Origin: Lachnospiraceae bacterium | GTDB lineage: Bacteria; Bacillota; Clostridia; Lachnospirales; Lachnospiraceae | Length of the DNA: 64,000 bases | Assembly: GCA_014804795.1 (NCBI GenBank) | Contig: JAAUZC010000009.1 | Location: forward strand, 113,856 to 177,855 | Direction: 5' to 3' | Part shown: positions 36,519 to 45,889 of the stretch, piece by piece | How the letters are laid out: every line of letters begins with the position of its first letter | Position numbering within the stretch: the stretch's first letter is position 1 | Position numbers and translations under genes: made by a program | Notes under the pieces: model-generated | What the model was told of the DNA's origin: nothing | Seen by the model: only the letters and a program-made list of their open reading frames with translations | Databases searched by the model: none

Positions 36519-37628
36519 TTACTGCTTATCATAAATTGTTTTATATAGATCATGCATTTTTTTTACCCGATTTTTTTTCTCATCGGCCGCCCATGAACCA
36601 TCATAATGATGAATCAAAAAAGTATCTTTTGTGGGGCTTATTTTTCCTGTATAATTACATTTCCCTGACAATACCTTTTCTGGATATACCACAAGTTTAT
36701 CAATTTTTTGATATTCGCCATTATTTATATATCCCAGATTGTTGAAAAAAGAAATCTGCAAAGTCGGTGCTGCAGTTACATTCATACTGCCATCAGGATT
36801 GTAAAAAGAACGGCTGTCGTATTCATCCATCAATTCCTTTATAATACGAAAATGCGTTCTTGCTCCAAATCCCAGGCCCAAACTAATATTTTTCGAACCA
36901 TCTATTCCCATAAAAGCATCCTCATATAATAACTCGTCCAGATTTTTGATTATTTCCACATCGGTATCCAGATAAATACCACCATAGTGATAAATAATAT
37001 CCAGTTCCACATAATCCGAAACAAATCCCCATTTCCCTGCCTGATATGCTTCATACATATACTTATTTTTTGAAACATCATAGTTGCTTTCATTCCATTC
37101 AATAATTTCATAATCAGGACAGTACCTCTTCCAGCTGGCCATCCACTCCTTATTTTGTGCAGGAATTTCTTTTCCTCCAAACCAGCAATAATGTATCACC
37201 TTTGGTATTACAGGATTATCATACACTCTCAGATTCTCAGGATAATATCTATTTCTTTCATCTGCCTCATTTGTCATGCCTCTCACAAATGGCAAAATGC
37301 AGCACTCTGCATCTTTTAAATTATCTATTAGCTGTAACTGCTCATATACCGATATAGCATCAGCACATGATATCAACAAAATAAAATCTTTCAATGGATA
37401 ATTTCTGCAGAATTTTTCTATTGAAATCACATTTATTTTCTGTCCTCTTATATTGATTTGCGTGCCATCTTTCTCTGTATCATTATCTAAAATCAATACA
37501 ATTTCTTTCTCTATTTCTAATTCCATGTAATCTCTTATAAAATTAAGGAGCATTTTACCGGCTCCGAAACAAACAATCTTTTTTTTTCTATTCATTAACT
37601 GATACAGGTCTATGTTCAATAATCTCAT
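36519..37628 (-). CDS. GT32-like glycosyltransferase with N-terminal Rossmann-like module
   Basis: 369 residues. The shared module is N-terminal here (IVCFGAGKMLLNFI ... LILDNDTEKDG). The catalytic part begins near residue 140 with IPKVIHYCWFGG and has SDYVELDIIYHYGGIYLD(T)DVE, the DXD core of the Och1/GT32 capsular-polysaccharide transferase family. GAGGAAGAG lies upstream of the ATG. Probably uses a nucleotide sugar donor; specificity unknown. Confidence 0.88.
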   Translation of the reverse strand: MRLLNIDLYQLMNRKKKIVCFGAGKMLLNFIRDYMELEIEKEIVLILDNDTEKDGTQINIRGQKINVISIEKFCRNYPLKDFILLISCADAISVYEQLQLIDNLKDAECCILPFVRGMTNEADERNRYYPENLRVYDNPVIPKVIHYCWFGGKEIPAQNKEWMASWKRYCPDYEIIEWNESNYDVSKNKYMYEAYQAGKWGFVSDYVELDIIYHYGGIYLDTDVEIIKNLDELLYEDAFMGIDGSKNISLGLGFGARTHFRIIKELMDEYDSRSFYNPDGSMNVTAAPTLQISFFNNLGYINNGEYQKIDKLVVYPEKVLSGKCNYTGKISPTKDTFLIHHYDGSWAADEKKNRVKKMHDLYKTIYDKQ

Positions 37629-37707
37629 CGATTTCTCTTCCTCTGCCTCGTATAATTACAGATTTTTCCTTTCCCTGCGTCTCCATGTATCACACATCAC
37701 TAAATTT

Positions 37708-38673
37708 CTAAATTACAATCCCCGCTTTCACGATCATCTGCCACGTCAATACTCCTACCACACGACCATCATCATCCACCACTGGATAATTGTTGATACT
37801 GCCTTCTCTCAAATTATGCAGTGCCTGTACCGCTAAAATGTCCTTTTTAATCGTTCGAGGAGAAGGGGTCATGATCGTATCAATAATATCACTATACATA
37901 TCTACTCTTTTCTCAATAGCTCTCCGCAGATCGCCATCCGTCAACAAACCTGACAATTTATCATTTTGATCTACAATGGCCACTACTCCTAACTGCTTCC
38001 GGCTCATTTCCATAATAGCTTCCGAAATTAAAGCTTTTTCTCTGACAATCGGCATATCCTCACCTGTCGCCATAATATCACACACACGCAGCAAAACCCT
38101 TTTTCCTAATGAACCTGCCGGATGAAACAAGGCAAAATTATCCTCACAGAAACCATACTCTTCCGATGCAACTACTGCCAAAGCATCTCCATAGGCAAGC
38201 ACAGCCGTGGTACTCGATGTCGGAGCAAGATTCAGATTACATGCTTCCTGAACATTCGGCATTACCTGAACCAGTTCACTCTCCCTTGCCAGTGTAGAAT
38301 TTTCATTTGATGTAATTGCAACAATCTTCGCACCAATAGCTTTAAGGGATGGAATCAGATTCAAGATCTCCTGACTCTCCCCACTGTTGCTAATCAGTAT
38401 TACAAGATCAGATTCTGTCACCATTCCCAAATCCCCGTGCATTGCCTCCGCAGGATGCAGATAAAAAGAGGATGTTCCCAGACTGGACATGGTCGCTGAT
38501 ATTTTTTTTGCAATATGTCCCGATTTACCCATACCACATAAAACTACTTTACCCTTGCATTGTATTATTGCGTAGATAACTTCTGAGAAAGTATGATCCA
38601 ACTTTTCTTTCGTTTTTATTAAAGCATTTATTTCTATGTCAAAGACTTTTCTTGCTTCCACTAAATAATCCAT
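37708..38673 (-). CDS. kdsD: Arabinose-5-phosphate isomerase, KDO pathway
   Basis: KpsF/GutQ/KdsD-type protein of 321 residues. An N-terminal SIS domain (VVLCGMGKSGHIAKKISATM, HPAEAMHGDLGM, LISNSGES) is followed by two CBS domains (about residues 200-321). It converts ribulose-5-phosphate to arabinose-5-phosphate, the first KDO intermediate. Clustered with kdsA and kdsB, six bases from kdsA. KDO genes are unusual in a Gram-positive; the context supports KDO or a close relative as an island sugar. Confidence 0.93.
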   Translation of the reverse strand: MDYLVEARKVFDIEINALIKTKEKLDHTFSEVIYAIIQCKGKVVLCGMGKSGHIAKKISATMSSLGTSSFYLHPAEAMHGDLGMVTESDLVILISNSGESQEILNLIPSLKAIGAKIVAITSNENSTLARESELVQVMPNVQEACNLNLAPTSSTTAVLAYGDALAVVASEEYGFCEDNFALFHPAGSLGKRVLLRVCDIMATGEDMPIVREKALISEAIMEMSRKQLGVVAIVDQNDKLSGLLTDGDLRRAIEKRVDMYSDIIDTIMTPSPRTIKKDILAVQALHNLREGSINNYPVVDDDGRVVGVLTWQMIVKAGIVI

Positions 38674-38679
38674 AATTAT

Positions 38680-39459
38680 TTATTTCACAATCTCTTTTAT
38701 TTTTAAGCATTCCTCTATCAGTTTTTTTACATTGCCAATAGGTATCATATTAGGCCCATCTGACAAAGCCTCTGATGGATTAATATGTGTCTCCAAAAAT
38801 AGACCATCCGCCCCTGCTGCAACTGCTGCTCTGGAGAGATATGGAACATATTCTCTGTTTCCGGAAGTGGAAGTGCCATTTCCTCCCGGTTTTTGCACAC
38901 TGTGTGTTCCGTCAAAAATAACCGGATAACCTGTTTTTTTCATTTCTACAATAGATGTCATATCCACAACTAAAGTGTTGTATCCAAAGCTTGTTCCTCT
39001 CTCACAGAGCATGATATTTTTATTGCCGGACTCCTCTATTTTATGTATTACATTCCGCATATCCCATGGTGCCAGAAATTGCGCTTTTTTGACATTGATA
39101 GTCTTACCAGTTCGTGCTGCTGCCACGAGCAGATCCGTTTGCCTGCATAAAAAAGCCGGAATCTGAATGATATCGCAGACCTCTGCAGCTTGCTTCGCCT
39201 GATATGGTTCATGGATATCCGTCACTATTCTTAACTGATATTTATCCTTTACCTTTTGCAAAATTTTAAGCCCCTGCTCTATTCCCGGTCCGCGAAAAGA
39301 ATCTATGCTTGTCCTGTTTGCTTTATCAAAAGAAGCTTTAAAATAGAAATCAATATTTAATTCGGAACTAATCTTTTTTAACTCTTCTGCCATCTGCAAT
39401 GTAATTGTTTCATTCTCAATTACACATGGACCTGCGATAACAATAAATTTTTTTTGCAT
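38680..39459 (-). CDS. kdsA: 3-deoxy-8-phosphooctulonate synthase
   Basis: KDO-8-phosphate synthase, condensing phosphoenolpyruvate with arabinose-5-phosphate; 259 residues. Signatures: [55 protein letters not shown]. Cys12 in GPC marks the metal-dependent class. The family also includes DAHP synthases, but the FDKANRTS segment is typical of KdsA. Follows an O-methyltransferase-like gene, which separates it from kdsB. Confidence 0.95.
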   Translation of the reverse strand: MQKKFIVIAGPCVIENETITLQMAEELKKISSELNIDFYFKASFDKANRTSIDSFRGPGIEQGLKILQKVKDKYQLRIVTDIHEPYQAKQAAEVCDIIQIPAFLCRQTDLLVAAARTGKTINVKKAQFLAPWDMRNVIHKIEESGNKNIMLCERGTSFGYNTLVVDMTSIVEMKKTGYPVIFDGTHSVQKPGGNGTSTSGNREYVPYLSRAAVAAGADGLFLETHINPSEALSDGPNMIPIGNVKKLIEECLKIKEIVK

Positions 39460-39481
39460 AATATTATCACCCGTCTACTGT

Positions 39482-40501
39482 TTACTTTATTACCACCAAA
39501 GTACCACTCTGATCTGCCAGAGGAATCTTTTTAAGAAAAACTTGATTATCCTCTTCATACCTTTCCACTGCCCTTTTTACCCCTGACAAATGAGATGAAT
39601 TATAATCATGAATATACAAGTACCCTCCCACGACAAGTCTTGGATAAAAAAACTGGATTCCCTGATATGTCGATTCCTCTAAATCAACATCTAATGACAC
39701 AAATGCAAATTGTGATTCCTTCACCTCATCTGATACAGTGTCCGGGAATAATCCTTTAAATATCATACACTTTTCAGGATATTTCAATCTATTCAATACA
39801 ATATCTTCAGATGTTTGTTTATATCTGTCCTTAAATATTTCATCACATCTTCCAATCCGCATTTCTCCGGCTACTTCCTCTTCATTAAACCCTTCAAAAG
39901 TATCAAAAAGGAAAAAATCTCTATCTTTAAATTTCTCATTTATTAATTTTGCAAATGTGCCTCTGAATACTCCTACCTCTGCAACCTTTCCCTCTATTTT
40001 ATTATCTATCAGTTCATTCGCTATAAACTCAAATGTTCTATACCGGAAATAATCCATCATATATTCTTTTTCATCAAAACCTGATGTTCCAATAATTCGT
40101 CTGCTATCCAATTTGTCCTTTTCATTCATTCCAATCATACGCTTTGATGATTGTATTGCCATTTTTTCATACAATTTCAGGGAAATCTTTTTTACTATTT
40201 CATCATCATTGATATATGGCAGTTCATGTATACAATCAGTAAAAATAATCTTTTCTTCAGGCACATCATTTTCCCGCAACATTTTATATATATCTTCATA
40301 GTATGTATTTGCAATTATAATGTAGTCAATTTCCTTTGATATGTTATAAGCCTCTTGAGGTTCAAAAACAGGATAACCATAGAAAAGCTTTGCTTTGCGA
40401 GCGGAATCCACAAATCCTTCTATAATATTTCCCTCAAAATATCTTTCTTTCATATAACCATTTGCACGTTTTCCTGTTCCCCATATCAATAGTTTATACA
40501 T
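39482..40501 (-). CDS. TylF-like O-methyltransferase with N-terminal Rossmann-like module
   Basis: 339 residues. The shared module forms the N-terminus (LLIWGTGKRANGYM ... EGFVDSARK). The catalytic part (from ~130) resembles macrocin O-methyltransferase/TylF: EGKVAEVGVFRGTFAKL (SAM loop), FFLFDTFEGFNEEE, FVSLDVDLEESTYQG and YLYIHDYNSS. A strong GGAGGG ribosome site precedes the ATG. Its position between kdsA and kdsB suggests it methylates a KDO-type or neighbouring sugar. Confidence 0.85.
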   Translation of the reverse strand: MYKLLIWGTGKRANGYMKERYFEGNIIEGFVDSARKAKLFYGYPVFEPQEAYNISKEIDYIIIANTYYEDIYKMLRENDVPEEKIIFTDCIHELPYINDDEIVKKISLKLYEKMAIQSSKRMIGMNEKDKLDSRRIIGTSGFDEKEYMMDYFRYRTFEFIANELIDNKIEGKVAEVGVFRGTFAKLINEKFKDRDFFLFDTFEGFNEEEVAGEMRIGRCDEIFKDRYKQTSEDIVLNRLKYPEKCMIFKGLFPDTVSDEVKESQFAFVSLDVDLEESTYQGIQFFYPRLVVGGYLYIHDYNSSHLSGVKRAVERYEEDNQVFLKKIPLADQSGTLVVIK

Positions 40502-40505
40502 AGAT

Positions 40506-41231
40506 TTATGCCCTCCGCATATCTGCTTCTATTTTCAATATATCTTCTGGTGCATCTACACCAATACTATCATATATAGTTTCTCTTACTTTAATCCTAT
40601 ATCCGCTTTCCAGAACTCTTAATTGCTCCAGATTTTCTGCTATCTCTAAAGATGTTTTTTCTGTTTGCACATATTCTTCCAGAAAATCCTTCCTATACCC
40701 ATAAATCCCAATATGCTTAAAATATTTCACATCACTCTTCTCATCTCTGTTATATGGGATCGGATATCTTGAAAAATATAATGCGTAATCATTTTTATCC
40801 CGCACTACTTTAACAATATTGGGGTTATTAATGTCAACAATCTCTTTTATTTCTTTGCACAATGTAACCATATCTACATTGTCGTATCTAATAACATCAA
40901 TTAATTCCCCAATCATCTCCGGTTTTATTAAAGGCTCATCTCCCTGTACATTGATCACAAAATCACATACATCGTTTTTGATTGCTTCATATACACGTTC
41001 TGTACCACAAACACAATTTCCGGTCATTACGACCTCACCGCCAAATTGCTTAACTGCACCATATATACGCTCATCGTCCGTTGCCACGATTACCCTGCTA
41101 ATACCTTTTGCCTGTCTGACCTGCTCATATACCCGTTGAATCATTGACTTTCCGGCAATCAGCGCTAATGGTTTCCCCGGAAAACGCGACGATTGATAAC
41201 GCGACGGAATCACTGCAACTATATTCTTCAT
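40506..41231 (-). CDS. kdsB: 3-deoxy-manno-octulosonate cytidylyltransferase
   Basis: CMP-KDO synthetase of 241 residues: IPSRYQSSRFPGKPLA, VATDDERIYGAV, FVINVQGDEPLI, YFSRYPIPYNRD and the family-typical HIGIYGYR. It activates KDO with CTP for transfer. No kdsC phosphatase gene was seen in the window, so that step must be done by an enzyme encoded elsewhere. The next gene upstream is the Maf-like transferase, a plausible user of CMP-KDO. Confidence 0.96.
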   Translation of the reverse strand: MKNIVAVIPSRYQSSRFPGKPLALIAGKSMIQRVYEQVRQAKGISRVIVATDDERIYGAVKQFGGEVVMTGNCVCGTERVYEAIKNDVCDFVINVQGDEPLIKPEMIGELIDVIRYDNVDMVTLCKEIKEIVDINNPNIVKVVRDKNDYALYFSRYPIPYNRDEKSDVKYFKHIGIYGYRKDFLEEYVQTEKTSLEIAENLEQLRVLESGYRIKVRETIYDSIGVDAPEDILKIEADMRRA

Positions 41232-41242
41232 ATCAAAAGCTC

Positions 41243-42580
41243 CTATTCCTTGTCCACAAATAATGAGTCAAAATTAACTCGTTCAAAAACTTCCAACATG
41301 CCGCCACGAGTTGCATTATATATTTTTATGCCATGAGAATCAGCATACTTTTTGGCACTCTGATATGCCATGATCATAACTTCCTCATGTCCATCATGAT
41401 TCACTGCATAACCCGTATCATTGATATAATCTTTTGTAAAGTACATTTTGTCTTTACCATTTAAATTATGAAAATTACAATCGACACCTAATAAATATAT
41501 TTCTTTAAAACCTAAATAAACCGCCAGTTGAATGCATGAATATGTAACCGTCCCTCCTGGTGTGACCGCATACTCCAAATCCTCGGAAAAAGCTGGCAGC
41601 CAATCAATAAAATCTTCCTGCGTTGAATGCATTTTATATATATTGGCACAATCAACAGTCTGCCAGAACTGGACACAATTATCCGTAATTATTTTACATC
41701 TAACTTCCATATCTATAATGGCGTCTTTATACATATCAGCAGCATTTTCATCAGTAACCATATAGTAATCTGGTCTCCAATCCGTCTCACTGAATATCTT
41801 AAAAATACCATTCATACTAAGACATTTCTCTTTATTTTCAAATAATATCTGCAAATCGGATGCACGCAGGCTGGGACCACATGCAATTATAAAACATCTT
41901 TCTTTATGTTCACTTTTCTTAAGACGCAATATTTGAGCATTATAATTCTCTTTAAATTTTAAAGAGAAATCATAGTAATTCTCAATCCTATCGGCTTTAA
42001 GTAAAACTTTTGCCAAATCTTCATCACTTGTATAGATCATACGCATGATACTTTTATATTTGCTCGGAGAAGAATATTCATCAATAATCGCTTTAAACGG
42101 AATACATTCCGTTATTTGTTTTAATTTATTGGAATCCCAATTAACTTGCGGTATTAAAGTTACCTTCTTTTTGTCTTCCAGTAATTTTTCACATAATAAT
42201 AATGTAAAAATATTAACCCCATATATATTATATTCATCCCGATCAAAAACAGGAAATTCTTCTAACCTTTTCCTGTTATTTTCGCAAATAAAATCGTCTG
42301 GACAGCCAACCATCTCTATAAAATTTAACACATTATTATTTGTTAATTGCTCTATTATCTCTTCTCTCCAATACAAACGATAGGCCGAACTGGTTAAAAT
42401 TATTATATAATTTCTATATTTTTGAATATAAGTGTTTAAAGATATTATAGGAATACCATTATATACTGTATCTATTTTTTCAATATCATTATCAATATAG
42501 GCTTTAACTCTTTCTTCACCTAAAATATTTAAAAGTCTTTTCCCTCTTTTCCCACATCCAAATATCACAAACTTTAACAT
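41243..42580 (-). CDS. Maf/DUF115-like glycosyltransferase with N-terminal Rossmann-like module
   Basis: 445 residues. The N-terminal ~95 are the shared module (FVIFGCGKRGKRLL ... YIDNDIEK). The C-terminal half matches the DUF115/Maf family of flagellin glycosyltransferases (CFIIACGPSLRASDLQ, YMVTDENAADMYKD, TPGGTVTYSCIQLAVYLG, IYLLGVDCNF, AKKYADSHGIKIYNAT). Maf proteins attach nonulosonic acids to Ser/Thr of flagellin. Lying directly upstream of kdsB, this one is a candidate KDO transferase. The match was recognised by eye, not by profile search. Confidence 0.8.
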   Translation of the reverse strand: MLKFVIFGCGKRGKRLLNILGEERVKAYIDNDIEKIDTVYNGIPIISLNTYIQKYRNYIIILTSSAYRLYWREEIIEQLTNNNVLNFIEMVGCPDDFICENNRKRLEEFPVFDRDEYNIYGVNIFTLLLCEKLLEDKKKVTLIPQVNWDSNKLKQITECIPFKAIIDEYSSPSKYKSIMRMIYTSDEDLAKVLLKADRIENYYDFSLKFKENYNAQILRLKKSEHKERCFIIACGPSLRASDLQILFENKEKCLSMNGIFKIFSETDWRPDYYMVTDENAADMYKDAIIDMEVRCKIITDNCVQFWQTVDCANIYKMHSTQEDFIDWLPAFSEDLEYAVTPGGTVTYSCIQLAVYLGFKEIYLLGVDCNFHNLNGKDKMYFTKDYINDTGYAVNHDGHEEVMIMAYQSAKKYADSHGIKIYNATRGGMLEVFERVNFDSLFVDKE

Positions 42581-42629
42581 AGACTTTTACCATACCCCTT
42601 CCATTTAAGAAGTCACTTTCCGTTCTATA

Positions 42630-44459
42630 TTATCCACTAATAACTTCCATAACGCTTTTTCTGTCTAAAAAAAGTTCACACCATACTTCAAAACAAATTG
42701 TTTTAAAAAACAATTCAGCATCCAAACCTCTAAGAAGCTCAATATTCTTACTTTGTTCATCTATAAATTTCCAATTTAAAATATCTCTCTGTTTCATTTT
42801 CCTTAATATTTTTGATATAAATTTCATATCTGAAAAAAGATATCTGTTCGTTGGCATACCAAACCCCCTTTTTCTTCGATATGCAAATTCTTCACCAAAT
42901 ATAGGAACACACATCTGTTTTAATATATCTTTTCCTTCTTTCCTCTTATAATTCATCAAAAAAATTTCAGGTATCTGAAATGCATATTCAACCACCTCAT
43001 TGTCCAACATTGGAACTCTATTTTCTATAGAATGTGCCATGGCCATCTTATCCTGTCTTACCAAAAGCTCCGGCAGATATGTCATCATTTCATATTTTAT
43101 CTGTTTGTCAAATACACTTCCTTGCAATTCTCCAAAAATTTTTTTTCTCTTTTCTAATTGATACTGCTCATCAAAAGCAGGCAAAATATTCTTAGCTTTC
43201 TCTCCGTCAACAGCACCATTCCCTAAAATAATGGCATTTTCTGTTTGCTCAGTTTGACATCCTATCAAGTCTACAAAAGTTTTATATCCCCCGAAAACCT
43301 CATCAGAACCTTCACCACTTAGTAAAACAGTTACCTTTTCTCTTGCATTTTCTGCGACTTGATATAGACCTACAGTACTGGCATGAAGCATTATCCCTTC
43401 AAAATGCCAAACAGCATCCACGAATTTCTGAGTATAGTACTCAGCATTCATTAAGTATTTATGACTATTTATGTTTAATACATTTATTACAGTATCAATA
43501 TATTTTTCTTCTGAAAAACGTAAATCATCAACTACAATCGATATAGTATCACTTAATCCATATTCTTTAGCTGCTAAATAAGAAATTAAGCTGGAATCTA
43601 TTCCACCCGAAAGCTGGCACCCCACTTTTACATCGCTAATCATTTGTCTTTCTACTGCATTTCCTAAAACCTGCCATAATTTTCTTTTACAATCTTCAAA
43701 TTCACCATTATTATTTCTATTATATTGATTAATATCAAAAAACTTATATTTATTAACTTTATTATCACTCAGTGATATTTCAATCAATTCCCCTGGTAAG
43801 ACCTGTTTTACTCCATCAAGCAATGCACCATCTGTAACATTTCTATACAAAATATATTCCTGCAATATATCTTCATCCAATTTACTTTCAAATTCATGAA
43901 ATTTTAAAAAACATTTTATTTCTGATGCAAATAAATAATAATTCTGGGTATTTGTAAAATATAATGGCTTTATTCCAAATCTATCTCTTGCTATATATAC
44001 CTTTCCATTTCTCAAATCATACAAAGCAATTGCAAACATTCCGTTTAACATACTCAGCGTTCTTTCAATCCCAAATTCCAGATACAAATTAAGTATCACT
44101 TCTGTATCTGCTCTACCTTTAAATCTATATCCCTTACTCTGTAATTCTTTTCTTAATTCAATAAAATTATATATTTCTCCGTTAAAAACTAATATAACAT
44201 TATGAGCATCATTCATCATGGGTTGATGTCCATTTTTAGACAAATCCTGTATCTTTAAACGGCTAAATGCAATTACGCTCTTTCCTTGAAATATCTCTTC
44301 GTCCGTAATTTCTACTCCCATATGATGTATAGAATTAATCCCAACAATTCCGTTATCATCCGGGCCCCTATGTTTTATCGCAGTATTCATTTTCCTTATT
44401 TCATCTATTCTAAAATTTTGTGCCTGTTTTTTACCTATTATTCCAACTATTCCACACAT
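42630..44459 (-). CDS. asnB: Asparagine synthetase-like glutamine amidotransferase
   Basis: 609 residues. N-terminal class II glutaminase starting MCGIVGII with the nucleophile Cys2, then an ATP-pyrophosphatase domain with CQLSGGIDSSLISYLA. Length and motifs fit AsnB. In glycan islands such genes often amidate uronic or ulosonic acid carboxyls rather than make asparagine, and a KDO carboxyl would be a possible target. It could also be an ordinary asparagine synthetase. Confidence 0.88.
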   Translation of the reverse strand: MCGIVGIIGKKQAQNFRIDEIRKMNTAIKHRGPDDNGIVGINSIHHMGVEITDEEIFQGKSVIAFSRLKIQDLSKNGHQPMMNDAHNVILVFNGEIYNFIELRKELQSKGYRFKGRADTEVILNLYLEFGIERTLSMLNGMFAIALYDLRNGKVYIARDRFGIKPLYFTNTQNYYLFASEIKCFLKFHEFESKLDEDILQEYILYRNVTDGALLDGVKQVLPGELIEISLSDNKVNKYKFFDINQYNRNNNGEFEDCKRKLWQVLGNAVERQMISDVKVGCQLSGGIDSSLISYLAAKEYGLSDTISIVVDDLRFSEEKYIDTVINVLNINSHKYLMNAEYYTQKFVDAVWHFEGIMLHASTVGLYQVAENAREKVTVLLSGEGSDEVFGGYKTFVDLIGCQTEQTENAIILGNGAVDGEKAKNILPAFDEQYQLEKRKKIFGELQGSVFDKQIKYEMMTYLPELLVRQDKMAMAHSIENRVPMLDNEVVEYAFQIPEIFLMNYKRKEGKDILKQMCVPIFGEEFAYRRKRGFGMPTNRYLFSDMKFISKILRKMKQRDILNWKFIDEQSKNIELLRGLDAELFFKTICFEVWCELFLDRKSVMEVISG

Positions 44460-44562
44460 GGCCCTATTCCTCTTTCTTTTTTATATAAATAGTCTAATTT
44501 TGTTTTTTAATAGCATGCCCCTTAACAAGCTAATCATTTTAAATTATGGATAAACATATTAT

Positions 44563-45795
44563 TTATTTAAAAACATTTAGATCCGGTAATTCTAACATTT
44601 CACCTAGCCTTAAATCTGCCTCTTGCGGCATGAACGGTATCATACCAGAACATGGAGTTAATGTCAGTTCTCCAAAATATATCCGGTTTTTAACTTCATA
44701 CAAATCAACCCTTACAAAAGGAATTCCCTTTGATAATACCTTTGCAATTTCTATCATTTTCTCATAATTTTGAGGCTTTTCTGGAATCTCTTCAAATGGC
44801 TCATAATCACTTCGATAAAAGTCCGCAAAAGTCCAATCCAAATTTAAAAAACTTATTTTCGCAGTCTTATGATTTTCCAGCCCCTGGGATACATATAAAA
44901 ATTTAGGTTGGCCATTAAAACAATAAAACTTATAATCTATTAATTCTTTTTGCTTTCCATCAACCAAATATTTTTCACAAATTATTTTTCGAACTACATT
45001 TTTATATGGCCACTCACGTCCGTGTAAATAAAAGTCTTGTTCTATTCCGTCCTGAAGTTCTCTTTTAATTTTTTTCTCATTTATACTTGACTTATCTCTA
45101 CAAATATATAAGCCAATGCTTGAATTATGGTTACATTTTAATACAAATTGTTCTGGCAGCTCTTCAAAATTAATTTCATCAGATGAATCATATATTTTTA
45201 ACGTTGGAATAACAAATTCTTTTCCTATTAAATCCGCAATATATTTTTTCACTTCGTACTTATCAACCATTTTAGTATACTCTGGTTTTCTGTCATATAA
45301 TTTCAGCCATTGTAGTTTTTCATTAAAAGTCTGTGGTTTATCTATATTGGGCCAATATCCCGTATAATACATAAATTGTCTGCTAATATATTCTTTATCA
45401 TCCAAAATACACTTAAACTTTTCATTCAATCTTTGATCATTTTTTTCAACTAAATCATTAATAAAATTCTGCAAAAATAAATAATCCATTTCTACTATAT
45501 TACAAATTCCCTTTTTCTCTAATTGCTCCCTTATGGCAATTTGATGTTTATAAGAAACTGTAATAAATACTAAAACATTGTCTTTTAAAGAATATAACTC
45601 ATCTAAGGAAATTGTTTTAATTCCGTCCCTTATCTCAACTTCTTTCTCCTTTCCATTATCACAATAGAAATCAATCTGTATTCCCATCTCTTTTAATATG
45701 TCATATGCCCATGTACTTCCAATTAAACCGGCCCCAAAAAAACATATTTTACCGTTCCAGCGTTCAAATAATAATTCTAAATCATGATATCCCAT
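44563..45795 (-). CDS. TupA-like ATP-grasp protein with N-terminal Rossmann-like module
   Basis: 410 residues. The shared module occupies roughly residues 16-105 (ICFFGAGLIGSTWAYDIL ... FYCDNGKEKE). The rest matches TupA-like ATP-grasp proteins of teichuronopeptide and polysaccharide loci (TFNEKLQWLKLYDR, KYEVKKYIADLIG, EQFVLKCNHNSS, DYKFYCFNGQPKFLYV, FVRVDLYEV, FGELTLTPCSGM). Predicted to form an amide or ester bond between a carboxyl group and a sugar or amino acid. Confidence 0.85.
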   Translation of the reverse strand: MGYHDLELLFERWNGKICFFGAGLIGSTWAYDILKEMGIQIDFYCDNGKEKEVEIRDGIKTISLDELYSLKDNVLVFITVSYKHQIAIREQLEKKGICNIVEMDYLFLQNFINDLVEKNDQRLNEKFKCILDDKEYISRQFMYYTGYWPNIDKPQTFNEKLQWLKLYDRKPEYTKMVDKYEVKKYIADLIGKEFVIPTLKIYDSSDEINFEELPEQFVLKCNHNSSIGLYICRDKSSINEKKIKRELQDGIEQDFYLHGREWPYKNVVRKIICEKYLVDGKQKELIDYKFYCFNGQPKFLYVSQGLENHKTAKISFLNLDWTFADFYRSDYEPFEEIPEKPQNYEKMIEIAKVLSKGIPFVRVDLYEVKNRIYFGELTLTPCSGMIPFMPQEADLRLGEMLELPDLNVFK

Positions 45796-45889
45796 AATTA
45801 ATTTATTTCCCCATATTGTTAAAATACTATATTTATCATACTCACTATCAAAAACTTAAAATTTCTATAAAACATTTTTTCTATACGAA

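Noticed and set aside
37708..41231. KDO genes as contamination from a Gram-negative assembly
   Set aside because: They are interleaved, with gaps of a few bases, with proteins carrying the island's own module and share strand and composition with the neighbours.
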